Origin: Dioscorea cayenensis subsp. rotundata
Lineage: Eukaryota; Streptophyta; Magnoliopsida; Dioscoreales; Dioscoreaceae
Assembly: GCF_009730915.1 (NCBI RefSeq)
Contig: NC_052487.1
Coordinates: 19,398,529 to 19,462,528 of the forward strand
Reading direction: 5' to 3'
Length of the DNA stretch: 64,000 nt
Shown: piece after piece, positions 1 to 13,306 of the stretch
How the letters are laid out: the number at the start of each line of letters is the position of its first letter
Numbering within the stretch: position 1 is the stretch's first letter
Made by a program: the position numbers and the translations under genes
Notes under the pieces: generated by a model
What the model saw: the letters and a program-made list of their open reading frames with translations, nothing else
Told to the model about the DNA's origin: nothing
Database searches by the model: none

Positions 1-574
1 TATTGAAGTTCTATGCAAGAATCATGAATTATGATGGAAACATTAGGAAGTGCACAGACGTCTTGTTTTAGTAGTACAGTAATTACTTGTCAGATATGCA
101 TCAGTAAGAAACACCATCAAGCAGACTATGTACAGATGACATGCATTTGAGGCTAAAGGTTGTAACTGGAATCAATGCAAAGCAAAGCTACATATTCATG
201 GATATTCAATGAAATCCATAATATTCCAAAAAACATAATAATATTGCCAAAGAAAAGAAATTTATAATGAGTACTTTTCTCGTAGCCTGCACACTGTGAA
301 GTAATCCCAGAGACTCAGAATTTGTTGCAACTGGATCTCATTCAAAGATATAATCTATGGATAAAAAAGAATAATAAAAGAATGGTAATACAAACAAACC
401 ACTAATTTGAGAACACGCAGAGATGACTAAGAAATTTGTAGCAACAAACCAAAGTATTCAGCTCAGCATTGACAGCAAAGTCAGAAGACTAACAGGTTCC
501 ATAAACTGGATGTCAAACTAATGACTTCATCAACCCAAATGACAAGCAAAGAGAGATCAACTGTAGATAAATAC

Positions 575-690
575 CTTGAGCGACGGCGACAACGGCTCCG
601 AGGATGTTCAGCAACTCCGGTGGCTCCGAGGCGGCGGCGACAGCGACGGCGGCGAGGGCGTTCTTCGGAACCCTAGCGGAAGGAAAAGAA
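575..690 (-). other. Probable 5' exon (5' UTR) of a minus-strand gene
   Basis: On the minus strand this stretch is GC-rich, unlike its AT-rich surroundings. It is built of GCC/GTC-type triplets, starts near a CTAGGGTTCC motif typical of plant 5' leaders, and ends in a good splice donor (CAAG followed by GTATTT, boundary at 575/574). No ATG opens a frame through it: the only upstream ATG, near 719, reads into a stop. I therefore read it as a non-coding first exon, with the start codon further left or outside the window. Positions 1-570 hold no exon I can recognise. Gene identity is unknown. A chance GC-rich island is the alternative. Confidence 0.35.
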
Positions 691-699
691 GGAAATTAG

Positions 700-3300
700 A
701 ACAAGATTGAAGCTTCCTCTCATTCACTGAAAAATATAAGTTAAATAATGTTTGGAATTATTTGAAACTTACAAAGGTATTTTTGTCAAACCTAAAAAAT
801 ACCAACTCTAAAACCTCCCCAACCCTCCAATTTGGAGTGTTGAGAAACTTGAGTAAAATGGGGGTTTTAAAACCTCCACCAACCCTCCCCAACCCTTACC
901 TCCCCTTAAAACCCCCTCCCCAAGCATGGGTTTTTAAAAACCCTTCCTTTACCCTACCTCCAAAAACCCCCCATCCAAGCAAAGCCTGAAAGTGATTGAG
1001 AGCGTGAGTTCCGAATTGACGGAAGGGGGAATACTGTAATAAAGGGAATCAATCCTGACCGTTCAAACGATGAATCTTGATCAAATAAAAAATTAGGCAA
1101 TTCCCAATAAAAACCTAGGTAGTTTGAATTGTACCGGACTATTAAACCTGACAAAGATAAAAGGGTTGAGAGGTTAGTTGTAGTTGAACCGGATTGAACC
1201 TGAATTTATAAAATATAAAATATTAAAAAATAATAAGTTAACTTTTAAGCCAAATGCATATAAGATATCAAACAAAATAAGTCTTGTATAATATTTAAAT
1301 TCAAAATCTCACAAGATATATAAATATCATACCAAATAACTTCGTAAAGAAATGAAAATATTAAAAAATTAAATAGACACCACACAAAAGTAAAGTCTCA
1401 AAAAAAAAATCATGAGATATCTCAATCAAGGAGATTCAATGTACAGTCTTAAGCTCTAATGAAAATCTAGTTTATAATTCTGGTTTTCACATGTTTTTAC
1501 AGAAACCCATTACTTTTAATATACTGCTATGTCTTTTATGGCTCTCCTTGGTCCCACGTAAGATTTGCTTTGAAGTTTGACCTTTCATTTTCAATTAAAA
1601 AAATTGTAAATCTAAGTATTTAATGATGTCAGTTCAACCTTGTGAACTGAGCCTGGTTCATCTTGCTTGCAATTGAACCTCCTGATTCACACTGTTGAGC
1701 ACTGATTTTTAGCCAAACTGATTTTTTAGGGAAAACCAGACCACCTATGCTTGTGAGTCCAGTTCAACCCTGTTTTAACAACATTGGTAAAAACATATAT
1801 ATATATATATATATATATATGAGGATCAATCTATCCAAGCATTCGTAGATAACCATTCTACGGGCGTCCCTTATTAATCGTTGGTTTCAAACCATTCTAT
1901 GAATGTCCTTTATCAACCATTGAATTTGAATCCAATGGCTTCGAACCAACTATTTTGTGAATAATGACTTCAACAATACTTGTTTGATAATGCTATAAAC
2001 AATGCAAAAGTGGAATAAAAGTATGAGAATCTATGTACAGTAAAAAAAAATTGCGATGTACAATTCTCCCACTTTATCCATTCGATCGCCACAGAAACTC
2101 AACGAATCAGACAACCATTGAGGTTGATTTGCAAGCACCTCTTAGGGGAAAAAAAACATAAACAACACCCAATTAATCATTTTGGATGTAGGGATATGAT
2201 TTGAATACTATTCATTATACTGTTTGGGCTATATGGCTTATATATATATATATATATATAACTTCTATCAATTCAAATAATTTTTTTTCCCAAACCTAAT
2301 ATTTGAAATATGTTTTTTTTTTAAATGGATAAATCGCAAATACATAAAAAAACATATTACAAATAACTAAATATGAACAAAACAAAACAAAACAACAAAC
2401 GGGAGCAAACAAAAGCAAAACAAACAACATCAACCAAGAGTAGAACTTAGACAAAAATAGAAACAACATCACTAGTAGTGGTTCCAAAACAAAAATAAAC
2501 AAAAACCCGAAACTGAAAAGGGGAAAGACTGAACACTACTAGGGAAAGGTCTCCACTTGCAGAAGCGCAGCAAAATATTCTCTTAATTGGCACTCTTTTA
2601 ATTTTTATTTAATTTACTAAAATTTTCTATTAATTTCACAATCATTTAAAAAAATACTATAGAATTTTCCTCTTTTAATTATTATAAATATTATGAGATT
2701 TATAAAAGGTTAGAACAAAGCAAATGGTTTAACAACCAACCATTACAGTAGGCAGTTGTAACAAAAATCAAATTTTAAGATCGATAGTACTATTATAATA
2801 CTATACACATACAATCCAATACTATGTAAATGCGAAGTTTGGATAAATTAATAAATTTTTAAGGATCAATAAACCACTCTAATTGATGCACACCTTATTT
2901 ATACATATATTTTTTTAATTTTTTATTTTATCCGTGTTTTTTTTTTTATAATTTTAATAAATAATAAAATAAATGATAAGTAGATATAGAAATACATATA
3001 ATTCTGAAAAGAAGAATAAAAGATAATCCCTACATAAAACTTTTACAGACTCTCAACGTAAATTGTAATAATACAGAACCTCTCAATTACCACAATAAGT
3101 GAATACTGTTAGACTAGCACACCATTCCTTACCTCTGTTAATTCTTCACAGACTATTTGTGCGAATGGTATATTCGAATTAGTCCAAACTCCGTACCATA
3201 CGTCATTGCCACGTGTGTTAGTAGCCAAATAAATAAGGTAGATGCTTGTCCAATTTGAACCATTACTGGTGTCTCGCGGGTGTTATCGTGGTCCAGCACC
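700..3300. other. AT-rich intergenic region between divergent transcripts
   Basis: I find no gene here. It contains (TA)n tracts at about 1796-1820 and 2239-2261. At 2281-2520 there is an A-rich stretch resembling the 3' ends of non-LTR elements, with similar stretches near 23820 and 32285. Short open frames at 762-989 and 2296-2502 are low-complexity and have no family resemblance. The promoter of the deSI gene should lie at the right end (about 3100-3420). Confidence 0.5.
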
Positions 3301-3428
3301 CACAACTCTATGATTGAGCGGAAGGTTGTGTTCCGCCATTTTTGAACTCCGATCTTGAACTGAAAAGATCCCTTTCACAAGCCCCAAATCCCCAAATTGC
3401 GAGAATCTAGGGTTTGTTTCTAGGGTTT

Positions 3429-6400
3429 ATGGGGTCCCTCTTCTCTTCCAGCTCGCGTTCTTCCGTTGAAGCCCTCGGTGGCACGCCGGTGGTGCTCAAT
3501 GTCTACGATCTCACTCCTTTGAACAACTACATGTACTGGTTCGGCCTCGGTATCTTTCATTCGGGGATTGAAAGTGAGTTTTGATGGAAATCGTTGTTAT
3601 TGTTGTTAGATTTGAGATCCTTTTTGTTTCTTGCTGGTTTCTTTGTGGTTTTCAACCATAGTTCAGATCGATACTTGGGCAAATTTGTTCTATTATTTGT
3701 TAAATTTAGAGTTTTTTGTTTTTTTTTTGTTTTTTTTGTTTTTGAATGAATGATGTGAGTGTTGGTTTGAAGTTGTGAATTTGCATATGATTGAGATTAA
3801 GAATAACTTAGAGAATCAGTTGCAATTTTTCACAAGGACATAGTTTTAGTTTACTTCACAAGTAGATCTCAGAGGAGGAAATATTTGATTTTGATATCTT
3901 CCCATGCTGATGAGGGTAGCTGAGAGTAATGAGGTTCATTTTATTCCTAGATTTAGCATGCTGCAGGCTTAGCACTTAGTTTAGCATGACAGAAGAAGAA
4001 CTAGTTCATAAGTGAGGACTTTGATTAGGTACATAACCTGTTAAAGATAAATGCAAAGCAAATCCCACAAAGTATCAGTGAAAAAAAAGGAGTGGACCTA
4101 TTTGCATCAACTTTTAAAAAGATAAATCAGTAATCATAGCTTTGAATGGTAAATGATACAGTAATGATGATGGTAATGATAATTACTTGGATGAGATTTT
4201 TTTTTTTAATGTGCTAAAGGAGAGGATGCAGGCATGTTGTCTTAATTTTTCTCTACTTATGTTTATTCCCTGTGTTAATAATTTCAATGCTTGATTCAAG
4301 CACAAATAGTTAATATGGAGTGAAAGAAGGGGAAGAGGGAATATGAATGGTAATCAATGTCCATTGGAAGTATAGGTGGGATTTATCTCTGTTTATCCAC
4401 AATACCATGAACTTATAAATTTTGTTTTCTTTGCGAGCTAATAATAATATAATTCTGGTTTGTTTTGTGATGCATTTTTCAAATCAATCCATGGTCTAGT
4501 TCTAAGTAGACATGCACAATGGCACTGCCTCTCTGATACTTTCCATTATCTTGACCTTGTTTCACCTAACCATGCCTACTTAGATTCACCTATTTGCAAA
4601 GTCTGCAAGTCCAAATAGTCATAGACTTGGATGTTCTAGAAGCGGTAATGGGAGAGATACCCTAAAATGTTGTTTGGTGGAGAATGAGGGCATATCTCTG
4701 TCGATCACCCTCAGAACCTCTTGAGAAGAAAAATACCTTTTTATTTGAAGTAACTTGAGAAGAGCCTAAAGTAGTTTCTACTTGGATTCCTTCATCTAGT
4801 TACCTCAGTCTAAATTGGTACATGAAGTTATGAGCAGAGTTAAAGCTGCGTCACCTGAGTGACATGTTGAGAATTATAAATGTGTGATGTATTTTGGTGG
4901 GAAAAAAATAGAAACTTCTAGCACGAGTTTCGCTCAATCATGCTGCAAACTATCACCTTGAATAGCTAAGCTTAAGATGTAAAGACATCTGTGCATTAGC
5001 ATTGCCTCTGAGGTAATTAAATTTGCCAGACAAACTGGTGGTTTATATATAGCCTTGCATGTGTAATATAGTTTCTAAGTTTCAGTAAGTTAATATTGTT
5101 ATCTTCTTTCAAGTAATATGTGTTTTAGTGGTTGGTAGACATTCTAACGCTTTTTATTGCTTTAATTTCCAGAAATTTTTTACTTTCTGCATTGCTGGTA
5201 GTTGATTGTCACATGAGCAAGACAATGTACCCTGCTCACTTTAGAGAATATGGTTTTCAATCTATTTTATTTATGGAGTCATTATTCACTATCCGTGGAA
5301 AAATACAGATGTACACATGTATGGTACTCCTTCAAGTTAACAGATTTAAAGGCTGTCATATTGAAGTCCATTTCTAATTGATTAAGAATGAAATTTATTG
5401 TTTTTTTTCTCTCATTTAACAGATATTTCAGAAAGGGCCCTACTTCTCTTTGAGGAGTACTGTGAAATTGTGAGTTGATTTTCAATTTTTACTTTGTTGT
5501 GACAGTTCATGGATTGGAATATGGTTTTGGAGCCCATGATTTCCCAGTTACAGGAGTGTTTGAGGTGGAGCCAAAGAACTGTCCAGGCTTTGTCTACAGG
5601 CGCTCCATCACATTGGGTTGTATTAGTTTGTCTCCTTCCGAAACACATACATTCATGGAGCAATTGGCCTCCGACTATCATGGCGATACATATCACCTTA
5701 TCTCCAAAAACTGCAATCATTTTACAAATGATGTAAGCTCAAAATTAATAGGCAAACCAATTCCTGGATGGGTCAACCGGCTTGCTCGCTTAGGTAAGCC
5801 CTTAGCAACTGAACATTTAAATTGTTTAGCCATGTCTGTTCATGCTCTAAATTTTTCATTATCAGTGTTGTTTCTTGAGTACCATAGATTTTATGTCGTG
5901 TCCAGTTAAATATTTAAGTTCTTTTTCATTTCTTTGACTTTTTTTTTTAATGATAGAATTAACAGCTAGGCTTTCAAGCACTATGTTTCTATCTTTTTCA
6001 AATTCTAAGTGAAAGCTGTACATTTTTCTTCATTAAATTTTTTACTTTCTCTATTTGACAAGGTTGTTCTTATACTGCGACCAGCATGAAGGTTAATACT
6101 ACAAATTTCTTTCAGGTGCAATGTGCAACTGTCTTCTACCTGAAAGCCTTCAGTTACCAGCAGTTAAACAGATACATGACTACCATGCATTCTCAGGTTT
6201 GTGAACTCAAACTCTGGTTGCTTGAATTTATTTTGTCAGTTATAGTTAGTAGTCTTTACAAAGTTGCAACTGTAAGTTGGGTGCTTTATTAGACTGGATA
6301 AATAAAGTTCTGTTATTACTTATCAAAAGTTTTTTTCTATTTTTTGATGTTCTTAGAAGATGGATCTGAATCTTTCTCAATCATCACTGCTGATGAAACG

Positions 6401-6472
6401 GATCAGGATAGATGTCTTCTCTCATCATCTTCAGGTGCTGAGGTTACCTTTGTGAAGGAAAGCCTTAAATGA
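3429..6472 (+). CDS. deSI-like (PPPDE) cysteine isopeptidase, 4 exons
   Basis: Exons join(3429..3573, 5506..5793, 6116..6196, 6357..6472) give 209 aa with clean GT-AG junctions and phases. The PPPDE fold starts at about residue 20 (VVLNVYDLTPLNNYMYW). The catalytic His is H50 in IHGLEYGFGAHD, and the catalytic Cys is C118 in SKNCNHFTND, followed by the family signature GKPIPGWVNRLARLG. Plant members of this family are small papain-like enzymes proposed to remove SUMO or ubiquitin. The acidic, low-complexity C-terminus (from about residue 170) is typical. The start is the first ATG after a CTAGGGTTT leader; it begins MGSLFS, which fits an N-myristoylation site (inference). Intron 1 is long, about 1.9 kb. 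No frameshift is seen, unlike most other genes in this window. Family call is strong; the exact substrate is unknown. Confidence 0.93.
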
Positions 6473-7390
6473 TGTTTTTCGTGCATCATTTACCGAAAAG
6501 TGATATTATGTTTCGCCATCTTAATTTTTACAGGCAGTTCCTTTGTTCTTAATCCCATTGAATTTATAAAATCCCATTGAGTTAACAAGTTTAGGGATTA
6601 ATCTTGGTTTTTAAAAACTGTTCCTTTGTTCGTAATTTGAATCCATAAGTTCAGGGATTCATTGTAAGTGCTAGGTTGTAAGCAAACATTAGTTTGTTTT
6701 TTTATCATTTATCAAGGGGTGATTATTGTGTAAAATAAGGTTTCAAATTATAGAATTTCCTTTTTTTCCTTTTGTTAATGTATACAACCTCAGAAACAGC
6801 CCTAATCGTCCATCTAATTTCTAAAAAAATAACCATTTATCTCTATATTCCACATTTTTTTAATTAAATATGGTAAAAATTATGAAATAATAAAAAAATA
6901 TACTAGAAGGCCAGAAATTGTATATGATGTACTCCTCAAAGGGTTTATATCATTATATGCAATTTTTTTCCCTAGATTTTTTTTAATCCCCTCTGGAATG
7001 TTTGCTACCGTACCTTCTCATCCTCCAAGTTACGTGAACCTATCAGAGATCACAAGAGAATAACCAATTGCCAGTGCATGGTGCAAGAATACCAATTTGG
7101 AATTTCATGCTTCTTAAGTTTATCCCAAACATCAAAAAACATTAGAATGATGCGAGTTTAGTTATCCTTTGGTGCTACACAAGTTTATATCATAACTCAT
7201 CAAAAGTTCCATAACGGTTAAAAGGGTTGGCAAAGGAGATACAATAAAATACCAAAATGAATCAAGGTTCAATGCCGAGAGAGGGCTAATTCTCTCGATC
7301 AATTGATTTATTTTTCAGTTGCAAATATTGTAGCCAAGGAGGGCCTTCAAAATTGCAGAAGATTATACATTCATCAGGCCTTGGGGTAAT
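6473..7390. other. Intergenic spacer between convergent genes
   Basis: AT-rich sequence between the 3' ends of the deSI gene (+) and the MPP-alpha gene (-). It must hold both 3' UTRs. I see no further gene or clear repeat. Confidence 0.5.
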
Positions 7391-10300
7391 TTACCTTGAT
7401 CGGAACTTCCCGCTAACAGATTCATAACTGGGAACATGGATAACTACAGAAAAGAAGGCGGCCAAGTTAGAGACACACACACTAATAAGATTAATGAAAG
7501 TTCTAGCATCAATAAGATATTCAGCATACCATCTCCCCAAGAAGCCATTGTGAGCGGGGATGAAATTAACTTCTCTGCAAGTGATGCAATATCTTTCAGT
7601 GTAATTTCATCTAACATTTTCAAGAAATGTTCGATAGGTTTCCTGCATTGTGAATTCATGACGAGAAAATCATTACCATCTAGACATGAAATGCAACTGT
7701 AAGTTCATGTTTTATAGGGATAGAGAAACCTCTCGCCATATGTCAAGATTTGGCGCCCAATATCTTCTGATGCTACCATCTGGAAAATGGAAATACAATC
7801 AACTATTAACAACCAAAAATACCAATCAGCACCATAGGGAGAGAATAAAATTGGTGAATAGCGTACTCTTGATTCGAGGTTCATCAAAACTGCAGACTTG
7901 GTTGATGCTTTGGCACGGTCAAGTTCTACCTGTTCAACTGCAAGAACTAAAAATTAAGGATTGCTCTCAACAACCAAGGAAAAGAACATAGCAGTGGTCA
8001 AAACCAAACCTTGGCCAGGAGTTGCAACTGCAACAAGTTCTCTAGCTGCCAAATCAACAGCTTTATTAACAAAATCTGGACCCTGATTAAAGCCATCCAT
8101 TGGAAGCAAAATGTCAATTTCCGCGGACAGAGGAGCAAAACTAGATGAAACATCACTTCATTTGTTTTGCATAACCAGATGGAAAGAATTAAGCGCATTT
8201 TTTAAGTAAAGCAATTATTGTAACAGAAAGCATCTATTTATTCATAAGGATGGCCATTTTCCCATGTAGAACCAATGGACCATGGAATAGGTACTGCATA
8301 GAGCTAAAGGAAGTTATAGAATAAATAAGTTGATGAATCAGGCAGTGACACCACTAAGCTATCCCTAAAGTCACAACATATACATGCCATGCTGAAATTT
8401 ACGTATGATATTGTGTTTGAGAGAACTGTGCTTGATAACTTTCTAACAAGACTTCAATGTGTGGTTACTTGGTTTATAGTGCAGAAATGTTTTACATATA
8501 TTGAAAATCCCTGCACCTGCTTATGGAGAGATCCCATTTTTAATACTGCAATGACTCAGATATATCATATGATAGAACCATTTTCTACCTCAGCTTGCTT
8601 ATACATACACTGCAACCGCAGAACAAAAGCCATTTGGCACAAGTTTTTTTCAAGCAGTGATCCCATAAATTGCACTGCCTTATTCTATAGGAACGAAACA
8701 TAAGTTATTTCCAATGGTACATCTAAGAATATCACAAACAGTCATTCCTGAAATGGCCCTGCACTGGATCTTAAATTAGAAACTAATAGGGAATCTGTAA
8801 TCTGACAACAAAATCCAAGCAAACAGGAATTCAGAGAGCTCCAAAATTGCTTCAATGAAAAATCAGAACAGATTAATAGAATCCAAGGCAGCTGTATTCT
8901 CTGGATCTATCATATTGATGTCCCTATAACAAGATTAATAAAATCCTTGGATGATTTGCTTCATGACAACTACAATCAGCATTCGCTTATATAGATCTCA
9001 GAAGCCACAAATTAGAGACAAACAGAAAAATATAAGAAATCACATAATGTGGTCAACAATAGATGAACTACAAAAAACATCGATTGTCAACACAAATTCT
9101 ACAATTAGCACACAACCAAAAATATAGTTGAAATAAGCATAATGCCATAAGAGAAGCAAATAGGATTATCCCTACCGTAGTTGCATGAATTCCAAAAAAT
9201 GCCTGTATAGTTGTAGATACTATTGAAAGCAGAGTAAGACTCAATCTGTTGGAACTCATTCAAGACCCGCCTATCTGCTCATGAGCATGATTCCAAAAGT
9301 TACATTCAGATACAGAGGAAGTTCTCAATTATCTTGTTCAGCATATTCTGCAATGCTCAAAATTGTAATATTGTGGGTGTGCTTACATAGCCGAGAATGC
9401 ATCCCTTTGCCCGGGCCTCCAGCAGAAAAAGAGCCACCACCTCCCATAAGCATCTGAGTCATAAAAATCAAACAAGGAGCATCAGTATGGATGGCATCAT
9501 GGAATTTTTCAAAGAGGCCAGTTAAATGAAATAATATTTGGATCCAACACTAATTAGACCACTTATCATTGAATAAAAAAAATTTTGACCTGAAGAACAG
9601 TAAGGGTCATGGCATCCTTCTCATTAAGCCAACCACCAGGAACCTCAAAAGCAATGGCGAGATGCGTCTTCTGTTGAGAAGCAGAAACTTCAGAAATGTG
9701 AAAGGAAGTTGTAAAAGGAAAGAGAACACACAAATGAGTTAGGACGCACCCCCGAATCCGCCTGGCATCTATATTCACCTCCAACATACACGGACATTGG
9801 CTCCATAACACGAGCGACCTTGGGAAGATCAGACAAAAGAGGCTCAGCTATTGAAACTAACTCATCATGGTCCACGCCAGATGCTGCTAGCACAATGCGG
9901 GAAGCAGTGTAGTTCTCCTGCATTTTGCAAAGTTGGAAAATAACCACAAGAGAGAATTAACAAAACAAACCACAATTGTTAGAGACATTAGTTCATTATT
10001 GCAAAAGGAGAAGTCATACAGCAACAAATTCCTCCAAAATGTTACTATTTAATCTATTAATTGCAGATTCTGGAGCAACCAGAGGATTTGCCAGTGCACC
10101 AGAGTACCCAGCAGAATGAAGAGCCTCTAAGAGCAAACCCTGAGGATTGTTTGCAGCTTCTCCAATCTCTGCCTTCAGTTTCTGAAGCTGCAGTATACCA
10201 AGGGATGCCTAATTAAGAGAACTGAAATAGTCAACAGCTATGTTTAGAAATGATAATTCTAGAGACTAAATACCTGCTCATTGACTTCCCAATCAAGGAA

Positions 10301-11837
10301 GGCAGGATTCCTGACACAGTCAATAAGCACCTCTACCATCTCAGGCATGTATGTTTTAAGAGCATCATAAGTATAACCCATCTGTTCGCGAGAGGCAGAT
10401 GCACTAACATTGCCTCCAATAGCTTCTACTTCGCGCACAATCCGCAGATGACTCCTGTTTGTTGTGCTCTTGAAGGCCATTCTCTCCAACAGATGAGAGG
10501 CCCCAAAAAGAAGCAGGAGTTTCATATATTGAACCACAGTCAACATATACTCCTATTGACGCAGCAGGATTCTAACCAATATCCAAGCACAAACAATGAT
10601 AATCAAAACATATATTAGATAAAAACAAGAAACAAATGTCTAATTGGTCAGATGATAACATGAAAACATACTGGTGATGTTTCTGAGGCGATCTTGGCAC
10701 CATTTGGAAGAGTTGTGATCTTTGTCTTTCCTGGCTCTACATGATCAGGAAGCGGAGGAGGGAGGGTAACACCTGGAAGAGGAAAATCTAAGGCAGGAAG
10801 CTGACTGGACTTCTCTCCTGTGAGCCAACTGAAGAATCCACCAGAGGACCTTTTTGCAATGCTTGTGCTGGCAAATCGAGCAGCAGGGCCACACACCCTG
10901 GTATCGCCTGCATGGCGCTGTGTACACGAATTGTCAACGATAAGATGCTTCAGATAAACTGCAGCAGTTACCTAGTGCTATATATGCGCCAAAAGTAAAA
11001 TGAAAAAACCTTCTCTAATTTAACTTTATGTTCCAAAAAGAAGGCAATTCGGTGATCCCCATCATCCAATTCCAAGCAGTTTGAATTAGAATAGGTTTGG
11101 CAGCAAATTACAAAATCTTGGTCAACTTCTCTATCTAGTGAACTTTTACCACCAAAATTTTTAGACCTATTCCATAAAACATCCAATCTTGTGGTTCACA
11201 TTTCACAAATGAAGTGTCAAACAATCTCTTTTGAAGAAAAAAAAAATCTAAGAAGAAAAGACAATATTTTACTCCATGCATTTCATCATTTTTCAATGTA
11301 GAAATACCCTATCCCCTTCTTTTCACCGCAAGCTTAACAGATAAAGCTAATTCTCTATCCATTGCTTCATTGCTAATTGTCCTCAATCCACTCAAGGATT
11401 TCAATTTATAATTTTTACATTGGGAAGTACACAGTGAAAAAGAAAGCACCTGATTCTAATCTAATACAAAAATCACATACTAAATGCATCTAAACATATT
11501 CTTATAAACATCGAGATCAAAAACTACGACGACGATATACACCAAAAATTAGTCCATAATCCAAGATTATAAGTTGAAACGAAACATCGTCACATTAATT
11601 CCTTTCTACACCTACTGAACTAAATCAAGGGACACACTTCCAATCAGCGAAAATTCCCTCAAAAAACCTCAGAATATAACCTAAAAAAACCTAGATCCAG
11701 AACAACAGAGCTACAGAACACCAATAACATATCGGAAAATGAAAATACAGACAGAAATGGATCGACAAATGGTGCGATTAGGGTTTTCCACAAGCACTGA
11801 CCTTGAAAGCGTTGAGAGAAGCTGCAGCTCGGTACAT
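7391..11837 (-). CDS. Mitochondrial processing peptidase alpha subunit (cytochrome bc1 core protein), 13 exons
   Basis: In transcript order the exons are 11837-11802, 10917-10672, 10571-10274, 10187-10020, 9917-9750, 9670-9590, 9453-9387, 9274-9176, 8082-8010, 7937-7867, 7779-7730, 7642-7530 and 7443-7391 (stop). All junctions are GT-AG with compatible phases. The protein would be about 506 aa, the usual plant length. It is an M16 family protein that removes import presequences in the mitochondrial matrix. In plants MPP is part of the bc1 complex, and the alpha subunit binds substrate. Seen: an arginine-bearing presequence (MYRAAASLNAFK), HLLERM at about residues 120-125 where the beta subunit has the zinc motif HxxEH, and the glycine-rich substrate loop GGGGSFSAGGPGKG at about 336-349. 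Two single-base insertions break the frame: an A-run at 10505-10509 (exon 3) and one at 9194-9199 (exon 8). Removing one base in each restores family-typical sequence, so I treat them as consensus errors. Confidence 0.95.
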
Positions 11838-11949
11838 GATCGGGAGCGGCGAAACCCTAGATATCGGAAGCGGAGATGGAGACGGCTCGAGATCGAGAAC
11901 GAGCTTCTTGTTCTCCCTGTTTACCCGACTGCTCGGGCTTAATCAGAGA

Positions 11950-12395
11950 ACCTCTCCTTTGAAATCAATCTCAGTCGTCCATCTGGTCATCTCATTCCTC
12001 GAGATTGAAAAATATTTCAACGGCTCCGATTGGGGAGAATTTTTGTAGGAAATCAATCCAAACTGTCCATCAGATCATATCTCGTTCCTCGAGATTGTAA
12101 CACTTTGAACGGTTCAGATTGAAAAGATCTTATAGGAAATCAATCTCAGCTGTCCATGAGATCATAGCACATTTCTCGACATTGTAACTCTTTGAACGGT
12201 TCAGATTGAAAAAGATCTTATAGGAAATCAATCTCAGCTGTCCATGAGATCATACCACATTTCTCAACATTGGAATTCTTTGAATGGCTCAGATTGGAAA
12301 GATCTTGTGGGAGATCAATCTCAGCTGTCCATCAGATCATACCACGTTTCTCGACATTGTAACTCTTTGAACGGCTCAGATTGAATCATCGATGG
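11950..12395. repeat. Five-copy ~87-bp tandem repeat upstream of MPP-alpha
   Basis: Five consecutive units start near 11961, 12049, 12136, 12224 and 12311. Each contains AAATCAATCTCAGCTGTCC, then a CATTTCTCGACATTG-like core, then TTTGAACGGCTCAGATTG. Unit 1 is the most diverged and units 3 and 4 are nearly identical. The array ends about 110 bp upstream of the MPP-alpha ATG (minus strand), so it covers the probable leader and promoter. It does not extend into the coding exon. Confidence 0.85.
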
Positions 12396-12494
12396 GCGCC
12401 ACCGCCTGGAAATCAGACGGTGGACTTGAACTATAATTTGAAGAAGATTTATTAATTTCGTGCTTTTTCTGTATAAAGATAATCGTTGTATAAT

Positions 12495-12498
<4 letters not shown>

Positions 12499-12541
<43 letters not shown>

Positions 12542-12545
12542 GCTG
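12499..12545. repeat. (TTA)n microsatellite
   Basis: Uninterrupted ATT/TTA triplets for about 45 bp, followed by a short (GCT)n run. Simple repeat only. Confidence 0.9.
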
Positions 12546-13267
12546 CTGCTATTGTTTTTTTGTTATTATTATTATAGTGTAGTTTTTAGAAAAACATTTG
12601 AGAATATTTTTATCTTTATACACGATTGATATGGATGAAGATTTTTATGAAAGTTTATATATATAATTTATAAATCGCGCTTCTCAATTTCAAGAGGATG
12701 AAGATGTTGTAAGAATTCCCCATTCGCGATACGCTCCCCGAGGGTTGGTCATTTGTTATCCTACCTCAAAAATATATATATATATATATATATAATTTAT
12801 AAAAATAAAAATTACTATAAATAAATTATTCTTGATTTAATTTTTGTTAAAAAGATAAATTTGTCATTGGTGTCAAAATAGCAAAAGAAAAACAACAGAA
12901 TTACGATTTTAAACATGTACTGATATCTTTTTTATGGATTGAGTTTAATTTTTGTTAAAGTATATTTATTATGAAACAATATTTTTTTATTTTCATTGAC
13001 TAAAAACAAGACATGTATTTGGATAAAAATTGATTTTTTTATACCTTCATGGTTTCAAAAGAGCTGTAACACGATTCTTCCAATTTAACTTTTCATAATT
13101 TTATATTTTAAACTTATATTTACATTGATTGAATTATTACACAATAATTTTTGATCTAAGGTCGATGGTGATTTAAAATTGAACATCAAAAATCCACTAT
13201 GGTGAGAGCATAAAGCTCGCTCATCGAGCTTGTTTTCAGTGCTTTGTCATATCATTGACTTCCAAAA

Positions 13268-13306
<39 letters not shown>

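Noticed and set aside
5132-5377. 81-residue frame in intron 1 of the deSI gene
   Set aside because: No similarity or splice logic; the conserved protein skips it.
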